Shown here: piece after piece, positions 32,471 through 40,479 of the stretch
How the letters are laid out: each line of letters starts with the position of its first letter
Position numbering within the stretch: position 1 is the stretch's first letter
Assembly: GCA_005884765.1 (NCBI GenBank)
Contig: VAZV01000136.1
Span: 1,921 to 61,229, forward strand
Length of the DNA: 59,309 nt
Direction of reading: 5' to 3'
Origin: Alphaproteobacteria bacterium
GTDB lineage: Bacteria; Pseudomonadota; Alphaproteobacteria; Rhizobiales; Xanthobacteraceae
Program-made: the position numbers and the translations under genes
Notes under the pieces: model-generated
Databases searched by the model: none
What the model was told of the DNA's origin: nothing
What the model saw: the letters and a program-made list of their open reading frames with translations, nothing else

Positions 32471-33795
32471 GCCTTCTCGCTGCGCTCCAGGATCGGTCGG
32501 AATTGCTCGTGCGCCTTCTTCAATTCGGATGCCGGATCGGCGCCCGAGAGTGTGGCTGTGACGGCAGCGCCGACGAGGTCGCGGAACTGGGCGACCGGAA
32601 TGATGACGGGGAGGCCGAGCTTGCTGATCTTCGCGGAATCGATCACCGATTGCAGCCACGCCTGCGGGAGCTTGACGCCCTTGCGGACTTCAGGATCGTT
32701 GAGCACCGAATTGCGGAACGGGACGCCGCCGCCCGCCTGCAGCAGCCGCGCGCCTTGCGCCTTCGAGACCGCCCATTGGCAAAGCAGGTAAGCGGCTTCC
32801 TTGTTCTTGCTCGCCGCGGCGATGCCGAGGCCGTCGCCATAGGTCGCCGAATATTGTCCCTTGGGTCCGGCCGGCACCAAGGTATAGCCGACCTTGCCGA
32901 CGATGCGCGAAGCATTCGGGTCTTCCAGCGGCGGCGCCCAGCCGACGCCGTCGATCCACATCGCCGAGCGCCCTTGTGTGAACGAGGCCATCGACTCCAT
33001 CCAGTTGAAGCCGGCGACCCCGGGAGGCGCCACTTTCGTGAGTAGCTTTTGATAGAGCTTTGTCGCCTCGATCGCCTCCGGGCCGTCGGTCAGGATGCCG
33101 CCCTTGGCATCGAGGAATTCGCCGCCGTAGTCGAGGTAGAAGTTGGTCCACAGCGTCATGTTGGCGTTGCGCAAACCGCGTCCGACGAAACCGAAGGTGC
33201 CCTCTTTGGGGTCGGTGAGCTTCTCCGCCGCTTCGACCATTTCGTCCAGCGTCTTCGGCACCGCAACGCCCTTCTTCTGGAACATCTCCTTGTTGTAATA
33301 GAGAATGAAATAGTCGACCGACCATGGCAGCGAGAGCATCTGCCCCTTGTCGTTCTTGGCGTACTGAAGACCGGCGGCGGAGAAATCGCTTTCGAGGAGA
33401 TCCGGCGCGGTGAGCGTCGGGTCCTTCATGTAGCCGGAGATGTCGGCGAGCCAGCCCGCCTTCTCGAACTGCCGCTTCTGCACATGATAGCTCACATGAA
33501 TCACGTCGAAGCTCGGCTTGCCGGACGCAAGCTCGATCACCGCTTTCTGCCGCTGCTGCTGCTCCGGGATCTGTTCCGACTCGACCTCGATACCGGTCAG
33601 TTCGGTGAATTCCTTGATGTTCTTCTGCAGATTGTCGCCGCGCGGCCCTTTGGCAAGGATCACTTCCAATTTGGTGCCGGCGTATTTCTTCCATTGCGGC
33701 TCGGCGGCCTGCGCGGGCAATCCAGAAAAAGTGAGCGCGCCCGCGGCGGCTGATCCGGCCAGCACGGCGCGGCGCGAGATGCGGTGGTCTATCAT
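32467..33795 (-). CDS. ABC extracellular solute-binding protein family 1
   Basis: A 442-residue periplasmic receptor. N-terminal ISRRAVLAGSAAAGALTFS is a Tat-type signal. The mature protein has the family-1 (sugar/glycerol-phosphate type) pattern: IKEFTELTGIEVESEQIP, SFDVIHVSYHV, LSLPWSVDYFILYYNKEMF, and the WIDGVGW and SKAQGARLL segments. ATG 33795 follows GGGGAGGAAACA. First gene of an ABC operon (receptor, two permeases). It diverges from the MBL hydrolase; the 33796-33964 gap should hold both promoters. Ligand unknown. Confidence 0.9.
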   Translation of the reverse strand: MIDHRISRRAVLAGSAAAGALTFSGLPAQAAEPQWKKYAGTKLEVILAKGPRGDNLQKNIKEFTELTGIEVESEQIPEQQQRQKAVIELASGKPSFDVIHVSYHVQKRQFEKAGWLADISGYMKDPTLTAPDLLESDFSAAGLQYAKNDKGQMLSLPWSVDYFILYYNKEMFQKKGVAVPKTLDEMVEAAEKLTDPKEGTFGFVGRGLRNANMTLWTNFYLDYGGEFLDAKGGILTDGPEAIEATKLYQKLLTKVAPPGVAGFNWMESMASFTQGRSAMWIDGVGWAPPLEDPNASRIVGKVGYTLVPAGPKGQYSATYGDGLGIAAASKNKEAAYLLCQWAVSKAQGARLLQAGGGVPFRNSVLNDPEVRKGVKLPQAWLQSVIDSAKISKLGLPVIIPVAQFRDLVGAAVTATLSGADPASELKKAHEQFRPILERSEKA

Positions 33796-33964
33796 TGTTT
33801 CCTCCCCTGGATCGTCTTTTTGCTAGGCTGACTGTAGCGCCTGCAAGGCTGCTGCAACAGGCCTGTTCGCGCAAGAACTCCTCCGGCTCGCCGCTTGAAC
33901 AGCGCCAAGGCGCCCGTTACGCTCGCCCCTACATTTCCCGGAGAAACAACGAGAGGAAACAAGA

Positions 33965-34840
33965 ATGAAGCAGCTTCGGATCGGCGACATCACCATTGAT
34001 GCGGTGATCGAGCGCGAGGGCCCATGGCGGCGGCCGCAGGATTTCTTTCCCGCCTATGACGAGGCCGTCTTCAAGCACCATTTGCCCTCGATGGAGCCGG
34101 AGGTGTTCGACACCGCGCTCGGAATGATCGTCATCACCTATCAGACCTTCGTGGTGCGCACGCCGCATTATACGATTCTGGTCGATACCTGCACCGGCGA
34201 GGACAAGGGTCATCCGCCGCCGTTCGATTTTCCCGGCAAGGAGCGCTGGCGCAACGAGCTGTTCGCGTTGGGAGTCGGATACGAGCAGGTGGACTACGTG
34301 TTCTGCACCCACCTCCATATCGACCATACCGGCTGGAACACCACGTTAAGAGACGGGCGCTGGGTGCCGACCTTCCCGAATGCAAAATACATTTTTCACA
34401 AGCGCGAATATGCCGTGTGGGAAGCTGAGCATAAAAAGGGCTCCAATCCGCCCGGCACCGTGTTCCGCGACAATTGCCTCCCCGTCGTGGAGGCAGGCCA
34501 GGCGCTTCTTGTCGATGACGACTACGCGCTGGATGACACCATTACGCTGACGCCGACCCCGGGGCACTCGCCCTGTCATTGCTGCGTCAATATCTTCTCG
34601 AACGGCAAACGCGCGGTGGTCGCCGGCGATTTGATGCATCACGTGATCCAGTGTCGGGAGCCGGACTGGTCGGCGAAGCCCGACTGGGATCCGAAGCAGT
34701 CGGCGGCGTCGCGGCGGAAGTTCTTTGCCACCGTCGCCGACACCGATACGCTGATCTTGCCGATCCACTTCCCGGCGCCGACCGCAGGCCTGCTGATCGC
34801 CGACGGCGGGCGCTTCAACTATCGCTACAAGCGCGAATAG
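33965..34840 (+). CDS. MBL-fold metallo-hydrolase
   Basis: A 291-residue metallo-beta-lactamase-fold hydrolase. Zinc motif THLHIDHTGWN, then PTPGHSPCHC and VVAGDLMHH for later ligands. No signal peptide. The family includes lactonases and organophosphate or ester hydrolases. GAGGAAACAAGA precedes ATG 33965. It converges with the Tat amidohydrolase (6 bp between stops) and diverges from the ABC receptor; co-function with that importer is possible. Confidence 0.9.
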   Translation: MKQLRIGDITIDAVIEREGPWRRPQDFFPAYDEAVFKHHLPSMEPEVFDTALGMIVITYQTFVVRTPHYTILVDTCTGEDKGHPPPFDFPGKERWRNELFALGVGYEQVDYVFCTHLHIDHTGWNTTLRDGRWVPTFPNAKYIFHKREYAVWEAEHKKGSNPPGTVFRDNCLPVVEAGQALLVDDDYALDDTITLTPTPGHSPCHCCVNIFSNGKRAVVAGDLMHHVIQCREPDWSAKPDWDPKQSAASRRKFFATVADTDTLILPIHFPAPTAGLLIADGGRFNYRYKRE

Positions 34841-34846
34841 CAGCCG

Positions 34847-35947
34847 CTATCCCATCTTCATGTTGAAAAGCTTTGCCGCCGTGAGCCCAAGGATATCGGC
34901 CCTCTGGCTGTCGGTCAGCGATTCCGTCGCGAAGATGGGATCTACCGGATGAAGCTCCCAGGGATAAGGATAGTCGCTGCCGAGCACGACCTGGCTGGCG
35001 CCGACCTGGGCCACCAGATGGCGGATCGCTTCAGGGGTGAAGATCAGGGAATCGAAATAGATCTGCTTGAGATATTCGGTGGGCGCCTTCTTCAGCTTGA
35101 TGTCGGGGTTGCAGCCTTTCGGCCCGACCAGACAGGCATGGTCAGAACGATCGGCGTAAGAGGGCAGGAAGCCGCCGCCATGGGCAGCGATCACCTTCAA
35201 CCCCGGAAAGCGGTCGAAGGTCCCTTCGTAGATCAGGTGCGATAGCGCAAGCGTCGTCCCCAGCGGATTGCCGATGGTGTTGCTGAGCCAGCCGTTGCCG
35301 GCGAGGCGCTTGCTGAGCTCGGGCAGGCCCTGCGGATGAATGAACAAGGGCACGCCGAGTTCTTCCGCCTTGGCCCATACCGGATGGAATTTCGCATCGG
35401 AGAATTCCAGGTCTGCCACCCTGTCGCCGATGGCGGCGCCCTTCAATCCCTGCTTCTTCACCGCGGTCTCGAGCTCCTGCACCGCAAGATCGGGCGCCTG
35501 CAGCGTCAGCGAGGCAAAAGCCGCGAAGCGGTCGGGCTTGGAGGCACAAAGCTCGGCGAGCTTCTCGTTCTGGAGCTTCACGATCTGCCCCGCCAGGTCA
35601 CGGTCGCGGCCGTACCAGAACGGATTGATAGACAACACCTCCATGTCGATGGCTTGGGAGTCCATGGCGGCAATGCGCCGGTCGACCTCGATGAAAGCCT
35701 CCTGGGCGCCGTTGACAGGGGGAAGCTGGATTTTGGCGGCTTCTTCGCCGAGCAGCGCGCCGGCTTCGTGGAAATGGCAATGGGCATGCACGTCGATCGT
35801 CTTGACCCGTTTTCCGCCGACCATGACCGGGAGCTTTTGCCGTGCCGCTTCCTGACCGTGCGCGCTCTTGAGAAGGCCGCAACTGCAGAAGACGATACCG
35901 GTAGCGGCGGCCGCACTTCCCTTGAGAAAATCACGGCGTGTGGTCAT
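34847..35947 (-). CDS. Tat-exported amidohydrolase (Amidohydro_2/ACMSD-like)
   Basis: A 366-residue TIM-barrel metal hydrolase or decarboxylase. N-terminal MTTRRDFLKGSAAAATG is a twin-arginine signal and SCGLL follows, so it should be periplasmic. Metal-site motifs: TIDVHAHCHFHEAG, VPLFIHPQG, VIAAHGGGFLPSY and VLGSDYPYPWE. ATG 35947 gives 8-base spacing from GGAGG; ATG 35953 would be too close. Relatives decarboxylate or hydrolyse aromatic-acid intermediates; most are cytoplasmic, so the export signal is noteworthy. The 249-bp upstream gap carries promoters only, as far as I can see. Confidence 0.87.
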   Translation of the reverse strand: MTTRRDFLKGSAAAATGIVFCSCGLLKSAHGQEAARQKLPVMVGGKRVKTIDVHAHCHFHEAGALLGEEAAKIQLPPVNGAQEAFIEVDRRIAAMDSQAIDMEVLSINPFWYGRDRDLAGQIVKLQNEKLAELCASKPDRFAAFASLTLQAPDLAVQELETAVKKQGLKGAAIGDRVADLEFSDAKFHPVWAKAEELGVPLFIHPQGLPELSKRLAGNGWLSNTIGNPLGTTLALSHLIYEGTFDRFPGLKVIAAHGGGFLPSYADRSDHACLVGPKGCNPDIKLKKAPTEYLKQIYFDSLIFTPEAIRHLVAQVGASQVVLGSDYPYPWELHPVDPIFATESLTDSQRADILGLTAAKLFNMKMG

Positions 35948-36196
35948 GACCATTTCCTCCCTGTACTGCTTTTGTTTTCTGAGCAGAATTGCGCGCTCGC
36001 TCATTACGGCCAGCGTAGCCATGCCACATGGCGGCGGCAAGGCGTCCGACGTCACCCGTCCGTCAATCGACGGCGAGAGCGGGCCTCAGCTTTGCGTTAG
36101 TTGCTGCGCACCATGAGATTGGCTGCACCGAAGGGGACTTGATCGCTCGATCGTTCTGGGCTCAAATTCGCCATCCACGATGTCGGGAGGACACCC

Positions 36197-36442
36197 ATGG
36201 TAAGAAGCATTGTTCTGGCTTCAGTGATCGCGACGCTGGCAATCGGCTCGGCTTTTGCGCAGGAATCCTGTGAAAGCAAAGCGGTCGGCAAGGACGGCAA
36301 GGCCCTCGCAGGCGCAGCAAAGACGTCGTTCATGAAGAAGTGCATGGCTGATCAATGCGCGACCAAGGCTGTGGGCTCCGACGGCAAACCCTTGGCGGGC
36401 GCGGCAAAAACCAGCTTCATGAAGAAGTGTGAAAAGGGCTAG
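36197..36442 (+). CDS. PsiF-like small secreted repeat protein
   Basis: An 81-residue precursor: signal peptide MVRSIVLASVIATLAIGSAF, then two copies of a 27-29-residue PsiF unit (C..KAVGKDGKALAGAAKTSF and C..KAVGSDGKPLAGAAKTSF, each ending MKKC). Each unit has two Cys, so intramolecular disulfides are likely. PsiF is phosphate-starvation-inducible in E. coli but its role is unknown. Good GGGAGG ribosome site before ATG 36197. No pho box identified. Confidence 0.85.
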   Translation: MVRSIVLASVIATLAIGSAFAQESCESKAVGKDGKALAGAAKTSFMKKCMADQCATKAVGSDGKPLAGAAKTSFMKKCEKG

Positions 36443-36463
36443 GTTAGTAAACCAGTAGCAGGC

Positions 36464-36500
36464 CTACGGCGTAGCTTTAATGCATTCGGCGCCGCCGTAG
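36464..36500. terminator. Possible hairpin after the PsiF-like gene
   Basis: CTACGGCG (36464-36471) and CGCCGTAG (36493-36500) can form an 8-bp stem between the PsiF-like and convergent ModA-like genes. It has a long loop and no clear T-run, so the terminator call is tentative. Confidence 0.3.
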
Positions 36501-36535
36501 CTTACGAACTCGCTCGCGATATTTGGTGGCCCATC

Positions 36536-37537
36536 TCAGTCGATGGGCTTTGAGCGCAACTCGTCCGCCGTCGCATTCACAAAGCCGAATTTCGCATAAG
36601 CCGCCTGTCCCGCCTCGCTGGCGACAAAGGCCAGATAGCGATCCGCGGCTTGCCGGTGCTTGCTGTTGGTCAGTACGCCGATGGCGTAGGAAACGGCGTC
36701 TCGCAGACTATCGGATGGCGGCAGCTCGACTGCATCCAGGTTTGCACCGAGGCGCTGCGCCTCCAGCGCCTCGGTCTTCCAGACAATACCGGCGTCCGAT
36801 TTTCCATCCTGAAGTCGCGCCGGGGTTTCGCGGTGATGAACGGCCGTGAACCAGTTATTGGCTGTGGTCTGGCAAGACACGCACTCTTTTCCACCGGAAA
36901 TCTGCTGCCAGACGTTGTGCCGCTCCAGCACCTTGCGGGCGTAGAACTGCATGATCCCTTCATTGACGGGGTTTGGCATTGACGTTTTGACGTCGGCGCG
37001 GACCAGATCGTTTATTCCCGTGACGTTCTTCGGGTTGTTCTTCGCCACCAGAATCTGGAGCTCGTTATGCATATAGACGGCATATTGGCTCATCAGATTG
37101 GCGGCCTTCAATTGCTTGAGATGGCCCAAATTTACCGACGCGTAGACGTCGGGTGTGGCGGCGTATTCATGGCCCTTATAGACCCATCCGCCGGCAAGGA
37201 TCGCGGAAACGATCAAGCCCGGGGGGAGCGTCATCAGTCCGACCGATAATCCCCCTTCGCTCCGCCTGAACGCGCCGATCACCTCGTCCATGGCGAAAAA
37301 CTGATTGCCTGCGACCCACAGCGTGAGATCGGCGTTCGGCATCCGCGCGAGCGCGTCGGTGCCGGTTACGACCGATCCGTCAGCGGCGTAGAGTTTGATG
37401 TCGGTGTCCTTGTCCGGCGGAATGGCGACCAGCTTCGATGCCGCCGCATCCTCGGCCCGCGTATGCGGCAGCGGCGATATGGTCAGCGTCGCCAAAAAGG
37501 CAATCTTGATCGCCGTTCGAAGCAATGCGTTCCTCAT
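36536..37537 (-). CDS. ModA-like periplasmic substrate-binding protein
   Basis: A 333-residue exported protein (signal MRNALLRTAIKIAFLATLTI, cleavage near HTRAED). Its fold pattern resembles molybdate/tungstate-type solute-binding proteins: DLTLWVAGNQFFAMDEVIGAF, VAKNNPKNVTGINDLVRADV, MPNPVNEGIMQFYARKVLER, SDAGIVWKTEALEA and ADRYLAFVASEAGQAAYAKF. No permease or ATPase adjoins it, so it is an orphan receptor here. A CVSC pair (GGKECVSCQTT), unusual for ModA, could bind metal or form a disulfide. The ligand is uncertain; molybdate is only one possibility. Confidence 0.75.
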   Translation of the reverse strand: MRNALLRTAIKIAFLATLTISPLPHTRAEDAAASKLVAIPPDKDTDIKLYAADGSVVTGTDALARMPNADLTLWVAGNQFFAMDEVIGAFRRSEGGLSVGLMTLPPGLIVSAILAGGWVYKGHEYAATPDVYASVNLGHLKQLKAANLMSQYAVYMHNELQILVAKNNPKNVTGINDLVRADVKTSMPNPVNEGIMQFYARKVLERHNVWQQISGGKECVSCQTTANNWFTAVHHRETPARLQDGKSDAGIVWKTEALEAQRLGANLDAVELPPSDSLRDAVSYAIGVLTNSKHRQAADRYLAFVASEAGQAAYAKFGFVNATADELRSKPID

Positions 37538-37578
37538 GATGAGCCCTCAGTGGAATATAATAGGATCGGGTGCATGCC

Positions 37579-37839
37579 CTAAGATTTATCTTCTTCGGTC
37601 ATCATGAAGATGGCGCCCGTCAGTGTCGTTCCGATGGCGAACGACAGGACGAGAGCACCCATTGCCACAATGCCGTCCGCGTTTGCGCCGTCGCCGTAAA
37701 GAAAGACGATGCCCGACGGATGGATCAGGATCAGCGCCAGCGCGAACAGCAGGCCCATCGCGACGCCCATGGCGGCGTGGGCAACGAGCTTGGTCAGCCC
37801 GGCGGGCGAGAGCAGTCCTGGCGGCTTGTTGGTACGCAT
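37579..37839 (-). CDS. Small two-span membrane protein
   Basis: An 86-residue protein starting MRTNKPPGLLSP (ATG 37839 with GGAGG). Two hydrophobic segments (AAMGVAMGLLFALALILI and IVAMGALVLSFAIGTTLTGA) are joined by a short polar loop with GDGANADG. The C-terminus is acidic (MTEEDKS). Similar small proteins are common and uncharacterised in Bradyrhizobium. Function unknown. Confidence 0.7.
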   Translation of the reverse strand: MRTNKPPGLLSPAGLTKLVAHAAMGVAMGLLFALALILIHPSGIVFLYGDGANADGIVAMGALVLSFAIGTTLTGAIFMMTEEDKS

Positions 37840-37994
37840 GACCGGCCTCCGAAAGGCCAAGTGCGAAACGCTTCGAGCGCCGTACCGGTTCCGAAGCTCA
37901 AGCGAATTTGTGAAATCTTCGTGAGTTTAACAAAGGTGACATCGGCGGCGACTAAACCCGCGTCGTCATGTGAACCTCGGGTTGGAGAGCCTCT

Positions 37995-38195
37995 ATGTTC
38001 GATCCGCAAACGGGTGCGCTGTTGCGCGCTGTGCTCGATGAGCTGTGCGAGAACGTCCCCCAGCAGGAAACCTCGACACGAACCCGTGTTGCTTCTAGAA
38101 TCCTGGAGGCTGCCAGCAAAGGAGAGTGGTCGATCGACGATCTGAAAGAGGCAGGCCGCGAAGCCCTGCATGACGCGCCCACGATGTGGCGCTGA
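37995..38195 (+). CDS. Small hypothetical protein
   Basis: A 66-residue soluble protein, mostly helical, with conserved-looking polar surface (MFDPQTGALLRAVLDELCEN; WSIDDLKEAGREALHDAP). I recognise the type as a widely conserved small Rhizobiales protein without assigned function. The 155-bp gap upstream likely holds its promoter. Codon use fits the genome. Confidence 0.65.
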   Translation: MFDPQTGALLRAVLDELCENVPQQETSTRTRVASRILEAASKGEWSIDDLKEAGREALHDAPTMWR

Positions 38196-38237
38196 GAGGG
38201 AGAGCTGGGGCGAAGGCGCGCGCGCTCCGAGGATATG

Positions 38238-38627
38238 TCAGCACGGATGGCGTACGCCGTCCCGCCCGACGAATGTGCCGGACGCGCCATCGTAGGACCG
38301 ATAGCGCCGGGCGCAATAAGACTGGTCGCGCACCGATCCGATCGCGACTTGCGAAGGGTAGGGCGTGGCGGAGCGCCAGGGGTTGCTGGCGAATAACCCG
38401 GCGGCCCCGATCCAGGCGGTGGAGGGATCGGCGACGAAGTTGCCCGGGAAGAAGCCGTTGGTGGGGAAGTCGCGGCCGTCGTCACGACCGTCGTAGTACC
38501 AGCCGCTGGTGTTGCCGTAGCGCAGAACCCGGTAGTCCCCCGCCAAAGCCGGTGTTGCCGCCAAGGAGGTCAGGATGGCCGCAGCAGCTAGCATGTTTCG
38601 CAGCGTGATCATGGTGGCTTTGTCCAT
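38238..38627 (-). CDS. BA14K-family-like secreted protein
   Basis: A 129-residue exported protein with signal MLAAAAILTSLAATPALAG. The C-terminus YCARRYRSYDGASGTFVG followed by RDGVRHPC is the BA14K hallmark. BA14K proteins are immunoreactive, lectin-like Brucella/Rhizobiales proteins with uncertain role. ATG 38627 lies 4 bp after the preceding gene; ATG 38612 also possible. It looks like the last gene of the RND efflux operon. Confidence 0.8.
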   Translation of the reverse strand: MDKATMITLRNMLAAAAILTSLAATPALAGDYRVLRYGNTSGWYYDGRDDGRDFPTNGFFPGNFVADPSTAWIGAAGLFASNPWRSATPYPSQVAIGSVRDQSYCARRYRSYDGASGTFVGRDGVRHPC

Positions 38628-38631
38628 CACA

Positions 38632-38955
38632 TCAAGGCCTGATCGTTCCCCAATCGCCCTTCCAGCCGGTAAGCCGTCCGCGTCGGAATTGCAGGTAAAG
38701 CCCGTCGCTGCGGAACGACAATGTCATGCCTTTCACATTGGGGAGGGCGAGGAAAAGCTCGTCGCCGGGACGGCCGCGAATATAGTTCAATGGCACGCCC
38801 AATGCAGACGAGGCCTGTTCGGCATTCATGCCGAAGGCAAGCGGGGTCCGGTTTGGCGGAACGCCGGCACCCTGCTGTGCGCGCGCGGCGCCCGCGATCG
38901 CCAGCATCAAGGCCAATGCGGTGTTGAAGATCAGTTTCCTTACCAAGCGCTTCAA
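38632..38955 (-). CDS. Small secreted protein, unknown function
   Basis: A roughly 107-residue exported protein: signal LIFNTALALMLAIAGAARAQ and mature part starting QGAGVPP. The mature part has a lipocalin/SmpA-like feel (FGMNAEQASSALGVPLNYI; SFRSDGLYLQFRRGRLTGW), as in small proteins that assess outer-membrane lipids, but I cannot assign a family. No ATG starts it: TTG 38955 (directly after the outer-membrane-factor stop) or TTG 38946, which has better spacing from GAGG. Spacing of 3-4 bp to both neighbours implies co-transcription. Confidence 0.65.
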   Translation of the reverse strand: MKRLVRKLIFNTALALMLAIAGAARAQQGAGVPPNRTPLAFGMNAEQASSALGVPLNYIRGRPGDELFLALPNVKGMTLSFRSDGLYLQFRRGRLTGWKGDWGTIRP

Positions 38956-38958
38956 GCC

Positions 38959-40479
38959 TCATTGTTGGAGTGACACCAGCGTGCCTCTTGGCGTCCAGCC
39001 GCCGCCGAGCGCCTGGAACAGGCTGCTAGCCGCCAATAGCTTGTTCAGGCGAACCAGCACCAGGTTGTTCTCCGCCGTGAACAGCGTCTGTTGGGTCTGC
39101 AAAACCGTGATGAGGTTGACGGTGCCGCCGCGCAATTGGGTTTCCGCGACGTCAAAAGCCTTGCGGGAGCTTGTGACGACATCCCTTTGCAGCCGCTCCT
39201 GAAGGGTAAATTTTTGCAAGGCAATCAGCGCCTTCTCGACGTCGGCGAATGCGGAAAGCACCGCCTTGCGGTAGGCTTGGAGGTTTTGCAACTGCACGCC
39301 TTTCGCCTGTTTCAACTGACTTTCCAGCAGGAAGCCGTCGAAGATCGGCTGGGTCAGCGACGCCGTGAGCGTGTAGAACCATGCGCCCGGCGTGAACAGC
39401 GATGCCAACGCGGCGCTCTGGAAACCGGTCGTGCCTGTCAATTGAATTTGCGGAAAGAACGCCGCGCGGGCGGCTTCGACGCTGAAGTTGGAGGAGGCGA
39501 GGAGCGCTTCGGCCTGGCGGATGTCCGGCCGTTGATAGAGCAGCTCCGACGGCAGCCCCGGCGTAACGCGCGGGATGGTGATTTGGCCGGTCGATCCGCC
39601 GTGGACGGTGAAATTCGCCGGCGCGCGCGCGACCAGCAAGGCCATGGCGGCAATGTTCTGTCCCAATGTGACTTCAAGCGGAGGGATGGCAGCGCGCTGG
39701 GTCGCCGCCAGCGCCTCCTGCTGCGACAGGTCGAGTTGCGAGGCCGTCCCTCCGTTGAACTGATTCTTGATGACAGCAAGAATGCGCTCGGCCGCCGCTA
39801 GATTCTGGCGAGTAACGCGAATCTGTTCCTGTGCAGCCAGGATCTGGAAATAGGTGTTAGCGACCGTCACTTCCGTCGTCAGCGTGACCACCTCGCGATT
39901 GTACCGCGAGACCGTCGCGTTCTCTTCCGCTGCATAGAGCATCGCGCGGTTCTTGCCCCAGAAATCGAGCATGTAGCTCGCCGTCAGTCCGGTCTGGAAG
40001 GTATTGAAGGTCGCACCGCCGAAGCCCTGGCCGCTGCTGATCGTATTGGCGCTGCTCTGCTTCTGCCGTTCGGCGCTGGCATTTCCGGTCAGTGTCGGCA
40101 GCAGGGGTGCGCCCGAAACCCCGACCTGGGCATCGGCCTGCACGATCTGGGCGATCGCGACTGCGATATCCAGATTATAGATTTGGGCCGCCTCCATCAG
40201 CGAGGTCAGTTCGCCGGAGCGGAAGCCGCGCCACCAATCCAGGACCGGCACGGCCGCGTCGGCGTCGCTCTTGGGCGCCGCGCGATAGCTCGCGGACATG
40301 TCGAGATTGAGTTCCGGACGCTCCGATCCGAGGATGCAGCCGGACAGTGCCGGGCACAGCACCAGCGCCGCCAGGGCGGAAGCGGCGCGCAATTTGCTGC
40401 CGAGGTCGACGCGCGCGGTCTTGATCCGGGCATGCTTGCGGATCGGCTGGAGGTCTCGAACTGACGAAGTTGTCGGCAT
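38959..40479 (-). CDS. RND efflux outer-membrane lipoprotein (NodT/OprM type)
   Basis: A 506-residue TolC-like outer-membrane channel. The lipoprotein box is LSGC (LAALVLCPALSGCILGSE) after an unusually long N-terminus. Typical OEP motifs follow: WWRGFRSGELTSLMEAAQIY, YMLDFWGKNRAML, LPSELLYQRPDIRQAEALL and IFDGFLLESQLKQAK. ATG 40479 directly follows the RND stop (TAAATG). It completes an efflux system with the two pumps and adaptor upstream. Confidence 0.92.
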   Translation of the reverse strand: MPTTSSVRDLQPIRKHARIKTARVDLGSKLRAASALAALVLCPALSGCILGSERPELNLDMSASYRAAPKSDADAAVPVLDWWRGFRSGELTSLMEAAQIYNLDIAVAIAQIVQADAQVGVSGAPLLPTLTGNASAERQKQSSANTISSGQGFGGATFNTFQTGLTASYMLDFWGKNRAMLYAAEENATVSRYNREVVTLTTEVTVANTYFQILAAQEQIRVTRQNLAAAERILAVIKNQFNGGTASQLDLSQQEALAATQRAAIPPLEVTLGQNIAAMALLVARAPANFTVHGGSTGQITIPRVTPGLPSELLYQRPDIRQAEALLASSNFSVEAARAAFFPQIQLTGTTGFQSAALASLFTPGAWFYTLTASLTQPIFDGFLLESQLKQAKGVQLQNLQAYRKAVLSAFADVEKALIALQKFTLQERLQRDVVTSSRKAFDVAETQLRGGTVNLITVLQTQQTLFTAENNLVLVRLNKLLAASSLFQALGGGWTPRGTLVSLQQ

